Source: Bradyrhizobium sp. CCBAU 53340
Lineage (GTDB): Bacteria > Pseudomonadota > Alphaproteobacteria > Rhizobiales > Xanthobacteraceae
DNA: 64,000 nucleotides
NCBI RefSeq assembly: GCF_015291645.1
Contig: NZ_CP030055.1
Location: 7,524,501-7,588,500 of the forward strand
Reading direction: 5' to 3'
The position numbers and the translations under genes are program-made. A model generated the notes under the pieces. That model saw only the letters and a program-made list of their open reading frames with translations. It made no database searches and was not told the origin of the DNA. Shown here in pieces: positions 57,085-64,000 of the stretch (position 1 is the first letter of the stretch; each line of letters opens with the position of its first letter).

Positions 57085-60000
57085 TCAGCCCGCCACCCCC
57101 GCCCCCTTCTCGTTCCGCCCTTCCGACAGGTTCCGCACCACCACATAGAATATCGGCGTGAACATCAGGCCGAACAGCGTGACGCCGATCATGCCGAAGA
57201 ACACGGCGACGCCGACGGCCTGACGCATCTCCGAGCCTGAGCCGGACGAGATCACCAGCGGCAACACGCCGAGGATGAAGGCGAAGGACGTCATCAGGAT
57301 CGGTCGCAGCCGCAGGCGGCAGGCCTCGATCACCGCCTCCAGCCGCGGCTTGCCCTCCTTCTCGATGTCGCGCGCGAATTCGACGATCAGGATCGCGTTC
57401 TTCGCCGCCAATCCCACCAGCACGACGAAGCCGATCTGGGTGAGAATGTTGACGTCCTGCCCCATGATGCGCACGCCGATGGTGGCAGCTAACAGGCACA
57501 TCGGCACGATCAGGATCACCGCGAACGGCAAGGTCCAGCTGCCATATTGCGCGGCGAGCACGAGATAGACGAACAGCACGCAGATCGGGAACACGTAGAG
57601 GCCGGCATTGCCGCCGTTGATCTGCTGATAGGACAGATCGGTCCACTCGAAGGTGAAGCCGCTCGGCAAGGTGTCGTCGGCGAGTTTCTTGATGGCGTTG
57701 AGCGCGGTCGTCGAGCTCGTGCCCGGCGCCGGCTCGCCCTGGAGTTCGGACGCCGCGTAGAGATTGTAGCGAGCGACGCGGTCGGGGCCCGAGACGTCCC
57801 TGAAGTCGACCACGCTGCCCAGCATCACCATGTCGCCGGAGGCGTTGCGCGTGCGTAGGCGCGCAAGATCGGCAGGCTCTTTCCGGAACGGGAAATCAGC
57901 CTGCGCGGTGACGTGATAGGTACGGCCGAACAGGTTGAAGTCGTTGACATAGGTCGATCCGAAATAGGTCTGGATCGTGTCGTTGATGTTCGAGATCGGC
58001 ACGCCAAGTTTCTGTGCCTTGGTGCGGTCGATGTCGACGAACATCTGCGGCGTATTGGCCGAGAACGGCGAGAACACCGTGGGGGCAAGGAGCGCGGGCG
58101 ATTTGCGCGCGGCGGCGACGAGTTCGTCGGTTGCCGACGCCAGCAGCTCCGGCCCGCGGCCCTGCCGGTCCTGGATGCGAATGGTGAAGCCACCGCCGGT
58201 GCCGATGCCGGGCACGGCCGGCGGCGGAATCACGATGATGAACGCGCCCTGGATCGCGGCAAGGCGTTTTCGTAGTTCGCCGGTGATAGCGTTTGCGGTC
58301 AGGCCCTTCTTCAGACGGACCTCGGGCTCGTCGAATACCGGGAACAGCGCGGCAGCATTCCCCGCCTGCGTGCGCGTGGCGCCCGAGAAGCCGGCGAAGG
58401 CGGCGACGCGGATGATGCCGGGCGTATCGAGCGAGATCCGCTCGATTTCCCGCACGATCTCGGTGGTTCGCGCCAGCGACGCCGCACCCGGCAACTGCAC
58501 CGAAATGATGACGTAACCGCGGTCCTGCGCGGGGATGAAGCCCTGCGACGTCGTCCCGATCAGCCAGCCTGCGCTGCCGATGAGCACGACATAGATCAGC
58601 AGCATCACCACCGAGTGCCGGATCACGAAGTTCGCGACGCCGGCATAGCCATGCGAGAGGCGCTCGAAGACGCGGTTGAAGGCGCCCGTGAAGGCGCCCC
58701 AGCCGCGCGCGAGCAGATTCCAGGCAGCGGGCGGCCGCTTCTCCTCATGCGTCTTGAGAATCTGCGAGGCCAGGGCCGGCGATAGCGTCAGCGAGCAGAA
58801 GCAGGAAATCGCGGTCGCAACCGCGATGGTCACAGCAAACTGCTGGAAGAACTGACCGGATATGCCGCCGAGGAACGCCGTCGGCACGAACACCGCGCAG
58901 AGCACCAGCGCAATCGAGACCAGCGCGCCGCCGACTTCCTCCATGGTCTTCAGCGCCGCGTCGCGTCGACTAAGGCCGTGCTCGAGGTGTCGCTCGACAT
59001 TCTCGACCACGACGATGGCGTCGTCGACCACGATCCCGACAGCGAGCACGAGCCCGAACAGCGTGAGATTGTTGATGGAGAAGCCGAGCGCCGCCATCAC
59101 CGCGAAGGTGCCGACCAGCGACACGGGAATCGCGATGATCGGGATGATCGCCGGCCGCCAGCCCTGCAGGAACACCAGCACGACGACCACCACGAGCAGC
59201 ATGGCCTCGTAGATGGTCTTGATCAGCTCGTGGACGGACTGCGCGATGAACTCGGTGGGGTTATAGCCGATGTTGTAGTCGAGGCCCTTCGGGAAGCTCT
59301 CCTTGAGCTTCGTCATGGTGTCGGAGATGTGCTTGGCCGTTGCGAGCGCGTTCGAACCCGGCCGCTGCGTCACCAGCATGGCGACTGCGGATTTGCGCAG
59401 CAGGAAGCTGTTGGTCGAATAGGCGAGCGCGCCGAGCTCGATACGGGCGACGTCGCGCAGGCGCACCGTGCGGCCGTCAGAGCCGGCCTTGATCAGGATG
59501 TCCTCGAACTGTTTCTGATCTTTCAACCGTCCCGTGAAAACCAGATTCGGCTGGAATGCGCGGTCGGCGATCGGCGGCTCTGCGATCTGGCCGCCGGCAA
59601 TCTGCACGTTCTGGGCACGGATCGCGGCCAGCACCTCGGTCGAGGTCAGGCCGAGATTGGCGATGCGATCGGGATCGAGCCACAGCCGCATCGAATAGTC
59701 GCGCGCTCCGAAGATCTGGATGTCGCCGACGCCGTCGATGCGCAGCAGCTGGTCCCGAACCTGGAGCAGCGCATAGTTGGAGATATAGAGCTGGTCGAAG
59801 GTGTCGTCCGGCGACAGCATGAACACGACCATCAGGATGTCGGGCGAGTTCTTGCGGGTGACGACGCCATTGCGCTGCACCTCGTCCGGCAGCTGCGGCT
59901 GCGCGATAGCGACGCGGTTCTGCACCAGCACCTGGGCCTTGTCGAGGTCGGTGCCGAGCTTGAAAGTGACGGTGATGGTGAGCTGGCCGTTCGAGGTCGC

Positions 60001-60249
60001 CTGGCTGTACAGATACAGCATGTCTTCGACGCCGTTGATCTGCTGCTCGATCGGAGCGGCAACGGTGTCGGACACGGTTTGCGCCGAGGCGCCCGGATAT
60101 TGCGTGGTGACGACGACGGTCGGCGGCACCACTTGCGGATATTCGGAGATCGGCAGCGTCGAATAAGCGAGCGCACCGACGATCAGGAGCACGATCGACA
60201 GCACCATCGCCAGGATGGGCTGGTTGATGGAGAGACGACCAAGGTTCAT
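57085..60249 (-). CDS. RND multidrug efflux transporter (HAE1 family)
   Basis: Proton-driven inner-membrane pump of 1054 residues, the normal length of AcrB/MexF-type proteins. The N-terminus MNLGRLSINQPILAMVLSIV and early porter-domain text ISEYPQVVPPTVVVTTQYPG, APIEQQINGVEDMLYL are standard. The proton-relay pair Asp-Asp is in LVLAVGIVVDDAIVVVENVE (TM4). The second half repeats the layout with TM7 and the R-x-x-T region AKNAILIVEFARDIEKEG. It is translated after the membrane-fusion gene with a four-base overlap. No outer-membrane factor or regulator gene adjoins, so a TolC-type partner must be elsewhere. Confidence 0.96.
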   Translation of the reverse strand: MNLGRLSINQPILAMVLSIVLLIVGALAYSTLPISEYPQVVPPTVVVTTQYPGASAQTVSDTVAAPIEQQINGVEDMLYLYSQATSNGQLTITVTFKLGTDLDKAQVLVQNRVAIAQPQLPDEVQRNGVVTRKNSPDILMVVFMLSPDDTFDQLYISNYALLQVRDQLLRIDGVGDIQIFGARDYSMRLWLDPDRIANLGLTSTEVLAAIRAQNVQIAGGQIAEPPIADRAFQPNLVFTGRLKDQKQFEDILIKAGSDGRTVRLRDVARIELGALAYSTNSFLLRKSAVAMLVTQRPGSNALATAKHISDTMTKLKESFPKGLDYNIGYNPTEFIAQSVHELIKTIYEAMLLVVVVVLVFLQGWRPAIIPIIAIPVSLVGTFAVMAALGFSINNLTLFGLVLAVGIVVDDAIVVVENVERHLEHGLSRRDAALKTMEEVGGALVSIALVLCAVFVPTAFLGGISGQFFQQFAVTIAVATAISCFCSLTLSPALASQILKTHEEKRPPAAWNLLARGWGAFTGAFNRVFERLSHGYAGVANFVIRHSVVMLLIYVVLIGSAGWLIGTTSQGFIPAQDRGYVIISVQLPGAASLARTTEIVREIERISLDTPGIIRVAAFAGFSGATRTQAGNAAALFPVFDEPEVRLKKGLTANAITGELRKRLAAIQGAFIIVIPPPAVPGIGTGGGFTIRIQDRQGRGPELLASATDELVAAARKSPALLAPTVFSPFSANTPQMFVDIDRTKAQKLGVPISNINDTIQTYFGSTYVNDFNLFGRTYHVTAQADFPFRKEPADLARLRTRNASGDMVMLGSVVDFRDVSGPDRVARYNLYAASELQGEPAPGTSSTTALNAIKKLADDTLPSGFTFEWTDLSYQQINGGNAGLYVFPICVLFVYLVLAAQYGSWTLPFAVILIVPMCLLAATIGVRIMGQDVNILTQIGFVVLVGLAAKNAILIVEFARDIEKEGKPRLEAVIEACRLRLRPILMTSFAFILGVLPLVISSGSGSEMRQAVGVAVFFGMIGVTLFGLMFTPIFYVVVRNLSEGRNEKGAGVAG

Positions 60250-61487
60250 GGCTTGTCACCAGCCTTGCCACCGGCCGGCGCTTGAGCGGTTTGCGGGGTG
60301 ACCTTGGCACCGACGCGGGCGCGCTGGATGCCGTTGACGATGACGCGGTCCTCGGCCTTCAGCCCTTCGCGGATCACGCGCAGGCCGTCCTCGAGCGGCC
60401 CGAGCACCACGGGCCGCGCCTCGACCGTATCGTCGGGCTTCACCACGAACACAATCTTGCGCGACTGGTCGGTTGCAACAGCGGCATCTGGAACCAGCAG
60501 CGCCTCGTAAGGCGCGCTGCCGATCAACCTGACACGGCCGAACTGGCCGGGCAGAATCGACAGATCGGTGTTCTTGACCACCGCGCGGCTGCGCAGCGTG
60601 CCGGTGGAGACATCGAGGCGGTTGTCGAGGAAGTTGACCGAGCCCTCATGCGAAGGCTTGGTTTCGCCGGCGAGCGTCACCTGTACGGGGTTTGCGGTGT
60701 CGCGTGAGCTCGGGCGCTTACCCTCGAACCAGAGCTTGCTGTATTTGATGAAGGTGGTCTCATCCATGTCGAAATAGATGTAGATCGGGTCCATCGTCAC
60801 GATCGACGTCAGCAAGGTCGAGGAGGCGTTATCGCTACCCTGCACGAGATTGCCGGGACTGACGAGGTGGCGGCTGACGCGGCCGGTGATCGGCGCGGTG
60901 ACATGGGTGAACTCGATGTTGAGCCGGGCGGCCTTCAATGCACCTTCGGCCTGGGTCTCGGCGGCGTGCGCGGCCTGCAAGGCCTGGCGGCGCTGGTCGA
61001 CGGCCTGCTCGGAGACGGCGCTGGTCTGCACCAGGTTCAGGCCGCGATCGAGCTCGCGCTTGGCAAGTTCCACCTTGGCGCGCGCGTCGGAGAGCTGGCC
61101 GTCGGCCTGCTCGGCTACTGCCTCGAACGGGCGCGGGTCGATGACGTAGAGCAGATCGCCCTGATGCACGATCGCGCCGTCCTGGAACTCGACCGAGTTG
61201 ACGAAGCCGCCGACACGGGGGCGCACCTGCACCTCTTCGACCGCCTCGAAGCGTCCGGTGTACTCGTCCCAATCGGTGACGGTGCGCTTGACCGGCTGGG
61301 CCACGGTCACCGGCGGGGGCGCCGGCGCGGCCGCTTGCGAGGTCGGCTGGCCGCAACCGCTGAGCGCGAAGGCCGCGGCGAGAAGGCCGGCCAAGGCGTA
61401 AGGCTTGGCATAGGGTTTGGCATGAAGCTTGGGCCAAACGAAATCGTGCGTCTTGGCAAATTGCTCGCTTCCATCCGGTCCGCTCAT
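60246..61487 (-). CDS. RND membrane-fusion lipoprotein (MexE/AcrA-like)
   Basis: Periplasmic adaptor of 413 residues. After a long cytoplasmic-like N-terminus, the export helix LAGLLAAAFALSGCGQ ends in a lipobox cysteine. The lipoyl domain is EEVQVRPRVGGFVNSVEFQD and GDLLYVIDPRPFEAVAEQAD, then the alpha hairpin (about 120-190), the second lipoyl half NIEFTHVTAPITGRVSRHLV, and beta-barrel/membrane-proximal domains with LPGQFGRVRLIG. ATG 61487 is chosen for GAGGG upstream; a longer frame to 61691 is improbable. The 462-base upstream region to 61949 holds a repeat and presumably the promoter. Confidence 0.93.
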   Translation of the reverse strand: MSGPDGSEQFAKTHDFVWPKLHAKPYAKPYALAGLLAAAFALSGCGQPTSQAAAPAPPPVTVAQPVKRTVTDWDEYTGRFEAVEEVQVRPRVGGFVNSVEFQDGAIVHQGDLLYVIDPRPFEAVAEQADGQLSDARAKVELAKRELDRGLNLVQTSAVSEQAVDQRRQALQAAHAAETQAEGALKAARLNIEFTHVTAPITGRVSRHLVSPGNLVQGSDNASSTLLTSIVTMDPIYIYFDMDETTFIKYSKLWFEGKRPSSRDTANPVQVTLAGETKPSHEGSVNFLDNRLDVSTGTLRSRAVVKNTDLSILPGQFGRVRLIGSAPYEALLVPDAAVATDQSRKIVFVVKPDDTVEARPVVLGPLEDGLRVIREGLKAEDRVIVNGIQRARVGAKVTPQTAQAPAGGKAGDKP

Positions 61488-61693
61488 CCCAGGCCCTCGC
61501 ATCAAACCCGCAGAAAGCACAGGGTACGCCTTTACCTGCGGGCGCCACAAGATGGGTGGCAATGATGAACTCTTCAAGACCAATACGTGGGCAATGCTCC
61601 GGAGACGCCCTGGTCTGATGGCGGGTTGACATGGAGAGATAGGTGCCGACGGCAATCGGTCAGCGTCAGGTTGGCAATGGTGCAACGGCATCC

Positions 61694-61857
61694 ATCACCC
61701 TCCCCTGGAGGGGGAGGGTCGCAACGCATGGAGCGAAGCGGAATGCGATGCGGGGTGGGGTGATCTCTCCACACGGGCACTGTTGGACGTAGAGAGACCG
61801 TCACCCCACCCCGCTCGCGCTGCGCGCGATCGACCCTCCGCCTCCAGGAGAGGGTAA
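61694..61857. repeat. Palindromic repeat, C/G-tract family (copy 5, divergent)
   Basis: Left hairpin CACCCTCCCCTGGAGGGGGA with CGCAACGCATGGAGCGAAGC; centre GGGGTGGGGTGATCTCTCC mirrored by GAGAGACCGTCACCCCACCC; right half CTCGCGCTGCGCGCGATCGA with CCTCCAGGAGAGGG. It is a distinct subfamily sharing only the outer tracts with the copies at 12915-27468. It lies between the divergent RND operon and the iron-alcohol-dehydrogenase gene. Confidence 0.8.
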
Positions 61858-61949
61858 GAAAGCGCCAGCGTCTTCGCACATGACGGGCTCTGTGGGCTCG
61901 GCTAGATTACTCCTTGCAAAACAAGACGAATTGTCCGGGGAGGACAGGC

Positions 61950-63104
61950 GTGCATCAGGGACGTGTCGTTTACGGCGCGATCGAGGAGGTCGTGTTCGGC
62001 CATCCGGCGACTGAGGCGATCGTCGCCCAAATGGACCGGCTAGGCACAAGCCGCGCCTTCCTGATGGTCTCGGGCACGCTGAACCGTCAGACCGACGAAA
62101 TCTCAAAAATCGTCCAGGCGCTCGGCCCGCGCTGCGCCGGGCTGTTCGATGCGATGCCGGCGCACACGCCGCGCGAGGCGGTGATCGCGGCCACCAATGC
62201 CGCGCGCGCCGTCGACGCCGACCTGATCGTCACAGTCGGCGGCGGCTCGATCACCGACGGGGCCAAGGCGGTGCAGCTCTGTCTTGCCAACGGCATCGAC
62301 GCGATCGAGGGGATCGACCGCATCCGCGTGCACAAGGGCGTCGCCCCCGAGATGACCGCGCCAACAGTGCGCCAGATCAGCGTGCCGACCACCATTGCCG
62401 GCGGCGAGTTCTCGTCGATTGCCGGCGTGACCGACCGCAGCACGCATGTGAAGCAGATGCTGCGCCACCCGCTCACGGTGCCGCGCGCGACCATCCTCGA
62501 CCCCGCCATCACCGTGCACACGCCGGAATGGCTGTTCCTCTCCACCGGTGTCCGCGCCATCGACCATTGCGTCGAGGCGATCTGCTCGCACGAGACGCAT
62601 CCTTACGCCGACGCACAATCGGTGAAGGGTCTCGCCATGCTCGCCGACGCGCTCCCGCGGGTGAAGGCCGACCCCAAAGATCTCGACGCGCGGATGGACG
62701 CGCAGATCGGCACCTGGCTGTCGATGGGCGCGCTCGCAGCCGGCGTGCCGATGGGGGCGAGCCACGGCATCGGCTATGTGCTGGGCGCGGCGTTCGACGT
62801 GCCGCACGGACACACCTCCTGCGTCATGCTGCCGGCGGTGATGCGCTGGAACGCGAGTGCCAATGCCGAACAGCAGATGATCGTCGCCGCTGCAATGGGC
62901 TTTCCCGGCCACAACGCCGCCGACGTGCTCGATGCCTTCATCCGCTCGCTCGGCATGCCGCGTCGTCTTGCCGATGTCCGCGTCTCGCCCGAGCATTTCG
63001 ATGGCATTGCCGAACAGGCGATGCGCACCAACTGGATCCCCCGCAATCCGCGCAAGATCGAGAACCCTGCGCAGATTCGCGAAATCCTTGATCTCGCCGC
63101 ATGA
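61950..63104 (+). CDS. Iron-dependent alcohol dehydrogenase / maleylacetate reductase-like
   Basis: 384 residues of the group III dehydrogenase fold. The nucleotide-binding half has VYGAIEEVVFGHPATEAI, the loop VTVGGGSITDGAKAV, and SVPTTIAGGEFSSIAGVTD. The metal half has IDHCVEAICSHETHPYADA and GASHGIGYVLGAAFDVPHGH, with the histidines that bind iron. TTIAGGEFSS followed by GVTD recalls maleylacetate reductases of aromatic degradation, but some alcohol dehydrogenases share it. GTG 61950 is chosen because GGGGAGGA lies seven bases upstream. An acyl-CoA ligase gene follows after 19 bases, so the two are likely cotranscribed. Confidence 0.87.
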   Translation: MHQGRVVYGAIEEVVFGHPATEAIVAQMDRLGTSRAFLMVSGTLNRQTDEISKIVQALGPRCAGLFDAMPAHTPREAVIAATNAARAVDADLIVTVGGGSITDGAKAVQLCLANGIDAIEGIDRIRVHKGVAPEMTAPTVRQISVPTTIAGGEFSSIAGVTDRSTHVKQMLRHPLTVPRATILDPAITVHTPEWLFLSTGVRAIDHCVEAICSHETHPYADAQSVKGLAMLADALPRVKADPKDLDARMDAQIGTWLSMGALAAGVPMGASHGIGYVLGAAFDVPHGHTSCVMLPAVMRWNASANAEQQMIVAAAMGFPGHNAADVLDAFIRSLGMPRRLADVRVSPEHFDGIAEQAMRTNWIPRNPRKIENPAQIREILDLAA

Positions 63105-63123
63105 CATTTCGCCCGGAGGACTG

Positions 63124-64000
63124 ATGTACCCAGGTCTGCATGCCCGCCTGCGCCCGCTTCAGCCTGCCTTCATCATGGCGTCGACTGGCGAGGCCGTCAC
63201 CTATCGCGAGCTGGACGCGCGCAGCAATCGCCTCGCGCATCTGTTTCGCCAGCACGGATTGAAGCGGCTCGATCACTACTCGATCTTCATGGAGAACAAT
63301 TCCAGATATCTCGAAGCCTGCTGCGCGGGCGAGCGCTCCGGCCTCTATTACACCTGCATCAACTCGTTCCTCACCGCGGGCGAGCTCTCCTATCTCCTGA
63401 CCAACAGCCAGTCGAAAATCCTGATCACATCGGTGGCAAAGCTCGGCATCGCGCGCGATGCGATTCAGGCCTGCCCCGACGTCAAGCTCTGCATCGTCGC
63501 CGACGGCCCCGGCGAGAGCGACCGCATCGTGGGCCTTGCCGACGTCACCGCGGATCTGCCGAAGACGCCGGTTGCGGACGAGTGGCTCGGCACCGCGATG
63601 CTGTATTCCTCCGGCACGACGGGACGACCGAAGGGAATCCTGCGGCCACTGCCGGAGGAGCCGCCCAGGCACAATCTGCCGCTGTTCGATTTCCTGATAA
63701 AACTCTGGCACTACCGCGAGGGCATGGTCTACCTGTCGCCGGCGCCGCTCTACCACTCGGCACCGCAGGCCGCGGTCAATCTCACGATCCGCATGGGCGG
63801 CACCGCGGTGATCATGGAACATTTCGATCCCGAGCGTTACCTCCAGCTGGTGCAACAATGGGGCATCACCCATACCCAGCTGGTGCCGACGATGTTCTCG
63901 CGGATGCTGAAGCTGCCGGAAGAGGTGCGCAAGCGCTACGATTTGTCGTCACTCGAGATCGCGATCCACGCCGCGGCGCCCTGCCCGGCGCTGGTCAAGG
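63124..64000 (+). CDS. AMP-forming acyl-CoA synthetase (3' end cut by window edge)
   Basis: The first 292 residues of an ANL-superfamily ligase. It opens with MYPGLHARLRPLQPAFIMAS, has YRELDARSNRLAHLFRQHG and the ATP P-loop MLYSSGTTGRPKGI, then SPAPLYHSAPQAAVNLTIRM and ITHTQLVPTMFSRMLKLP. The A5 to A10 motifs lie beyond base 64000. This subgroup is usually called fatty-acid or bile-acid-type CoA ligase; the substrate is unknown. CCCGGAGGA precedes ATG 63124. It probably follows the iron-dependent dehydrogenase in one operon. Confidence 0.9.
   Translation, partial: MYPGLHARLRPLQPAFIMASTGEAVTYRELDARSNRLAHLFRQHGLKRLDHYSIFMENNSRYLEACCAGERSGLYYTCINSFLTAGELSYLLTNSQSKILITSVAKLGIARDAIQACPDVKLCIVADGPGESDRIVGLADVTADLPKTPVADEWLGTAMLYSSGTTGRPKGILRPLPEEPPRHNLPLFDFLIKLWHYREGMVYLSPAPLYHSAPQAAVNLTIRMGGTAVIMEHFDPERYLQLVQQWGITHTQLVPTMFSRMLKLPEEVRKRYDLSSLEIAIHAAAPCPALVK

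Noticed and set aside
58978..60285. 435-codon open frame antisense to the RND pump
   Set aside because: Shadow frame rich in His, Asp and Arg; the RND pump on the other strand has full-length conserved motifs.
12915..61857. CRISPR array
   Set aside because: The repeats are isolated palindromic elements in separate gaps; there is no run of short direct repeats with uniform spacers and no cas gene.
1..64000. tRNA or rRNA genes, insertion sequences, prophage or integrative-element boundaries
   Set aside because: None recognised: no tRNA-like cloverleaf with a TTCRANNY arm, no transposase or integrase motif, and no marked change in coding style across the window.

Overview
The window reads as chromosomal DNA of a Bradyrhizobium-like alphaproteobacterium (Bradyrhizobium/Rhodopseudomonas group). 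The basis is GC-rich coding bias, a P450 that closely matches the CYP199A family known from Rhodopseudomonas, hydroxycinnamate and acyl-CoA catabolism, an alphaproteobacterial sox cluster, many ABC/TRAP binding proteins, and a large number of intergenic palindromic repeats. No tRNA, rRNA, CRISPR array, transposase, integrase or phage gene was recognised. Identifications were made by reading motifs and comparing with remembered families; no database search was run.

Layout. (1) 1-4368: lignin-monomer catabolism, with a CYP199A-like P450 cut by the left edge, a MarR regulator, a feruloyl/p-coumaroyl-CoA synthetase and a second, divergent MarR regulator with a perfect palindromic operator between the last two. 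(2) 4496-14882: a ureide-type nitrogen module. Allophanate hydrolase (atzF) converges on a long opposite-strand operon: peptide-type ABC importer (binding protein, two permeases, fused double ATPase), then atzG-atzE-atzH homologues, then a GntR/FCD regulator. A matching 12-bp motif lies upstream of both transcription units. No cyanuric acid hydrolase is present, so the imported substrate is open. (3) 15099-17629: an APH-fold protein with an altered catalytic loop and an orphan UgpB-type binding protein. (4) 18038-23595: an orphan TRAP binding protein followed tightly by a membrane histidine kinase, a REC-DUF3369-histidine kinase and an OmpR-type regulator, the most unusual signalling arrangement in the window. 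(5) 24004-29367: an ECF sigma factor, a CcdA-TlpA thiol pair, a membrane protein with two PH-like repeats, an L,D-transpeptidase and an orphan AapJ-type binding protein.

(6) 29569-39267: two acyl-CoA dehydrogenases, a carboxymuconolactone-decarboxylase-fold protein, a VOC protein, two MFS carriers, a prolyl oligopeptidase and a DUF938 methyltransferase. (7) 39493-45474: soxXYZA, a small SoxXA-binding-protein candidate, soxB and a periplasmic DsrE-like protein, followed by a persulfide dioxygenase-rhodanese fusion; soxCD and soxR are absent here. (8) 45561-50656: a 55-codon acidic ORF, an MFS carrier, an N-acyl-D-amino-acid deacylase-type amidohydrolase and an ACS-type MFS carrier. (9) 50802-55403: a LolD-like ATPase, a FtsX-type permease, a Tat-exported CrtC/AttH-fold protein and a MAPEG protein. 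(10) 55607-61487: an orphan LivK-type binding protein and an RND efflux pair. (11) 61950-64000: an iron-dependent alcohol dehydrogenase/maleylacetate-reductase-like enzyme and an AMP-forming acyl-CoA ligase cut by the right edge.

About twenty palindromic repeats belonging to at least seven families occupy most gaps and tend to sit within a few bases of stop codons. In one place a repeat supplies the last codon and stop of a gene.
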